Assembly (NCBI GenBank): GCA_033722075.1
Contig: JAWVZU010000216.1
Span: 1-6,804, forward strand
DNA length: 6,804 nt
Reading direction: 5' to 3'
Source: JAWVZU01 sp033722075
GTDB taxonomy: Bacteria; Pseudomonadota; Gammaproteobacteria; Xanthomonadales; SZUA-38
The translations under genes and the position numbers were made by a program. Numbering within the stretch: the stretch's first letter is position 1; each line of letters begins with the position of its first letter. Shown piece after piece: positions 5,206 through 6,804 of this stretch. The notes beneath the pieces were generated by a model. The model saw nothing but the letters and a program-made list of their open reading frames with translations, was not told the origin of the DNA and made no database searches.

Positions 5206-6723
5206 GTGATCGGTGACAAGGAGAATCAACGGAAACATTTCCGGGAGCGGATCGAGAAGACCCGGGATGCCGCTCGTCCCGAGGCAGTATCGGGACGGCA
5301 TGAGCGCGGTTTCCGCACGGCTCGGGAAAACCTCGACGACCTTTGCGACGAGGGCTCGTTCGTCGAGTATGGTCAGCTGGTCGTCGCCGCTCAGCGCAGC
5401 CGCCTGGATGACGAAACCCTGCGCAAGAAGACGCCCGCCGACGGCGTGATAACCGGCCTGGCCCGGGTGAATGGCGCGCATTTTCCCGGCGATGATGCAC
5501 GCGTTGCGGTCATCGTGAACGACTACACGGTGCTGGCCGGCACCCAGGGTTATTTCCACCACAAGAAGATCGACCGCATGCTCGCGGTGGTCGCCGACGA
5601 TCCCATGCCGGTCATCATGTACACGGAAGGCGGGGGCGGTCGGCCTGGCGATACGGACGTGAAGATCGCGGCAGCGACTCTGGATGTCGAGACCTTTGCA
5701 GCTTGGTCATCCCTACACGGGCAGGCGCTCAGGATTGCGGTCAACAACGGTTATTGCTTTGCCGGGAACGCGGTCCTGTTTGGCGCTGCCGATCTCACGA
5801 TAGCCACCGAGAAATCCTGGATTGGCATGGCGGGGCCGGCCATGGTCGCAGGTGCCGGCCTCGGGGAAGTTCGCGCCGAGGACATCGGGCCCACCTCCGT
5901 TCAGAAGGCGAACGGCGTGATCGACCTCGTCGCGACCGACGAAGCGGATGCAACGCGCAAGGCCCGTCAGCTTCTGGGCTATTTTCAGGGTCCGGTTAAG
6001 GACTGGCAGGAGGAGGATCAGTCCGGGCTCTGGGATCTGATGCCGCGGGACCGGCGTTACGCCTATGACGTGCGCGCCGTCATCGAGCATCTCGCCGACC
6101 GAGGCTCGTTTCTCGAAATCCAGCGTGATTTTGGCAAGGCCATCGTGACCGGTTTTGTCCGGATCGAGGGCCGGCCACTCGGCCTGATTTGCAATGACTG
6201 CCGCGTGCTTGGCGGCGCCATCGATCCCGATGCGGCGGTCAAGACCGCCCGCTTCATCCGACTTTGTGAGCGGTTCGGCTTGCCCATCCTGTCACTGTGC
6301 GACACGCCGGGCTTCATGGTCGGACCGGACTGCGAAGGGCAGGGCGCCGTGCGCAAGATGGCAGACCTGATGAATGCCTGTGCCGGCGTGACCGTCCCGG
6401 TGGCTTGCATCGTGCTGCGGCGGGCCTACGGACTGGGCGCGATGGCGATGGCCATGGGTTCGTTTCGGTCGCCACGCTTCAGCGCGGCATGGCCGAACGG
6501 AGAGTTCGGTGCAATGGGCCTGGAAGGGGCGGTCAACCTTGGCTTCCGCAAGGAACTCGAAGCTGCCGGCAGCGAGGCGGAGCGGACCAGGCTATTCGAT
6601 GAGTTATTAGCGGAACTCTACGAAAAAGGCAGTGCGGTCGAAGTCGCGGCCTTCGGCGAAATCGACGCCGTGATCGAGCCCGAGGACACCCGTCAGATTG
6701 TGTTGAAGTCAATCGGGCATTGA
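5206..6723 (+). CDS. Acyl-CoA carboxylase, carboxyltransferase subunit
   Basis: This 505-residue protein has the two-lobed crotonase-type carboxyltransferase fold, which moves CO2 from carboxybiotin to an acyl-CoA. The N-terminal lobe has VNDYTVLAGTQGYFHHKKID and the oxyanion-type loop EGGGGRPGD (about 141-149), then NNGYCFAGNAV (181-191). The C-terminal lobe has LCDTPGFMVG (364-373), RRAYGLGAMAMAMG (405-418), AWPNGEFGAMGLEGAVNLGF (428-447) and the closing IDAVIEPEDTR (486-496). Length fits PccB/AccD-type subunits (about 500-540). The frame is open from 5092, but the stretch before 5206 overlaps the cyclase in another frame and is Arg/Ser-rich, unlike the family. GTG at 5206 has GAGAGG at 5189-5194 (11 bases away, rather long), so I chose it. 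GGGGRPGD replaces the SGGAR loop common in propionyl-CoA carboxylase, so the substrate is unclear. No biotin carboxylase or biotin carrier is in the window. Co-transcription with the cyclase is likely. Confidence 0.92.
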   Translation: MIGDKENQRKHFRERIEKTRDAARPEAVSGRHERGFRTARENLDDLCDEGSFVEYGQLVVAAQRSRLDDETLRKKTPADGVITGLARVNGAHFPGDDARVAVIVNDYTVLAGTQGYFHHKKIDRMLAVVADDPMPVIMYTEGGGGRPGDTDVKIAAATLDVETFAAWSSLHGQALRIAVNNGYCFAGNAVLFGAADLTIATEKSWIGMAGPAMVAGAGLGEVRAEDIGPTSVQKANGVIDLVATDEADATRKARQLLGYFQGPVKDWQEEDQSGLWDLMPRDRRYAYDVRAVIEHLADRGSFLEIQRDFGKAIVTGFVRIEGRPLGLICNDCRVLGGAIDPDAAVKTARFIRLCERFGLPILSLCDTPGFMVGPDCEGQGAVRKMADLMNACAGVTVPVACIVLRRAYGLGAMAMAMGSFRSPRFSAAWPNGEFGAMGLEGAVNLGFRKELEAAGSEAERTRLFDELLAELYEKGSAVEVAAFGEIDAVIEPEDTRQIVLKSIGH

Positions 6724-6754
6724 GCCGAGTAATCCAGGGCCGTTGAGGCCATAA

Positions 6755-6772
6755 CTCCTTATTTCCAAGGAG
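6755..6772 (+). terminator. Hairpin after the carboxyltransferase gene, candidate intrinsic terminator
   Basis: CTCCTT (6755-6760) pairs perfectly with AAGGAG (6767-6772) across ATTTCC and is followed by ATTTTC. It lies 31 bases after the stop codon. The stem is short and the T run is only four, so termination would be moderate. Position and shape fit an intrinsic terminator for the cyclase-carboxyltransferase unit. Confidence 0.5.
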
Positions 6773-6787
6773 ATTTTCAAGCCTTAA

Positions 6788-6804
6788 TACTGTATAATAA
6801 AACA
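6788..6804 (+). promoter_or_regulatory. Probable LexA (SOS) box overlapping a TATAAT -10 box, cut by window end
   Basis: The last 17 bases read TACTGTATAATAAAACA. CTG at 6790-6792, ten AT-only bases (6793-6802) and CA at 6803-6804 match the gammaproteobacterial LexA operator CTG-N10-CAG as far as the window goes; only the final G is missing. The flanking TA before CTG also fits the consensus TACTG. The ten-base core contains a perfect TATAAT (6793-6798), so LexA binding would block the promoter, as at classical SOS genes. No good -35 is seen at the right distance. The regulated gene would lie just to the right, outside the window. Confidence 0.55.

Overview
The window comes from a GC-rich bacterial chromosome. 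It most resembles a gammaproteobacterium of the Lysobacterales/Wenzhouxiangella type. This placement is an inference from gene content, GC-rich third codon positions and a secreted protein ending in IFSDGFED, a tail I associate with exported proteins of that group. I see no transposase, phage gene, CRISPR array, tRNA or rRNA.

Layout, left to right. (1) The left edge holds the first 39 codons of a minus-strand membrane protein with a clear ribosome binding site, possibly TspO-like. (2) At 241-2178, also minus strand, is a large membrane receptor phosphatase: Cache-type sensor, HAMP, then a SpoIIE/PP2C catalytic domain with all metal-binding aspartates. Its start looks disrupted by a one-base shift in a run of five C at 2250-2254. 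(3) A divergent spacer with an inverted repeat separates it from a plus-strand 184-residue exported protein (2396-2950), which is followed by a strong hairpin. (4) The next 445 bases hold little except a remnant of a FIMAH-like helical domain (about 3058-3279), cut off by an in-frame stop and apparently the tail of a lost larger protein. (5) At 3396-4115, minus strand, is a 2-oxoglutarate/Fe(II) dioxygenase. Only 32 bases away, divergently, begins a plus-strand pair: a six-helix membrane diguanylate cyclase with intact GGEEF active site and RxxD inhibitory site (4148-5182), and an acyl-CoA carboxylase carboxyltransferase (5206-6723). (6) After the carboxyltransferase comes a small hairpin with a short T run. 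At the very right edge a perfect TATAAT lies inside what looks like a LexA (SOS) operator cut off by the window end.

How the genes relate. Two are signalling outputs: the SpoIIE phosphatase, which would normally act on a phosphorylated STAS anti-sigma antagonist, and the c-di-GMP synthase. Neither has its usual partner nearby. The carboxyltransferase needs a biotin carboxylase and a biotin carrier that are not in the window. The cyclase and carboxyltransferase are probably co-transcribed (23-base gap), but I see no established functional link. This is mostly an ordinary chromosomal segment. The points most worth checking are the broken phosphatase start, the domain remnant and the edge LexA box. 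I found no convincing new multi-gene system.
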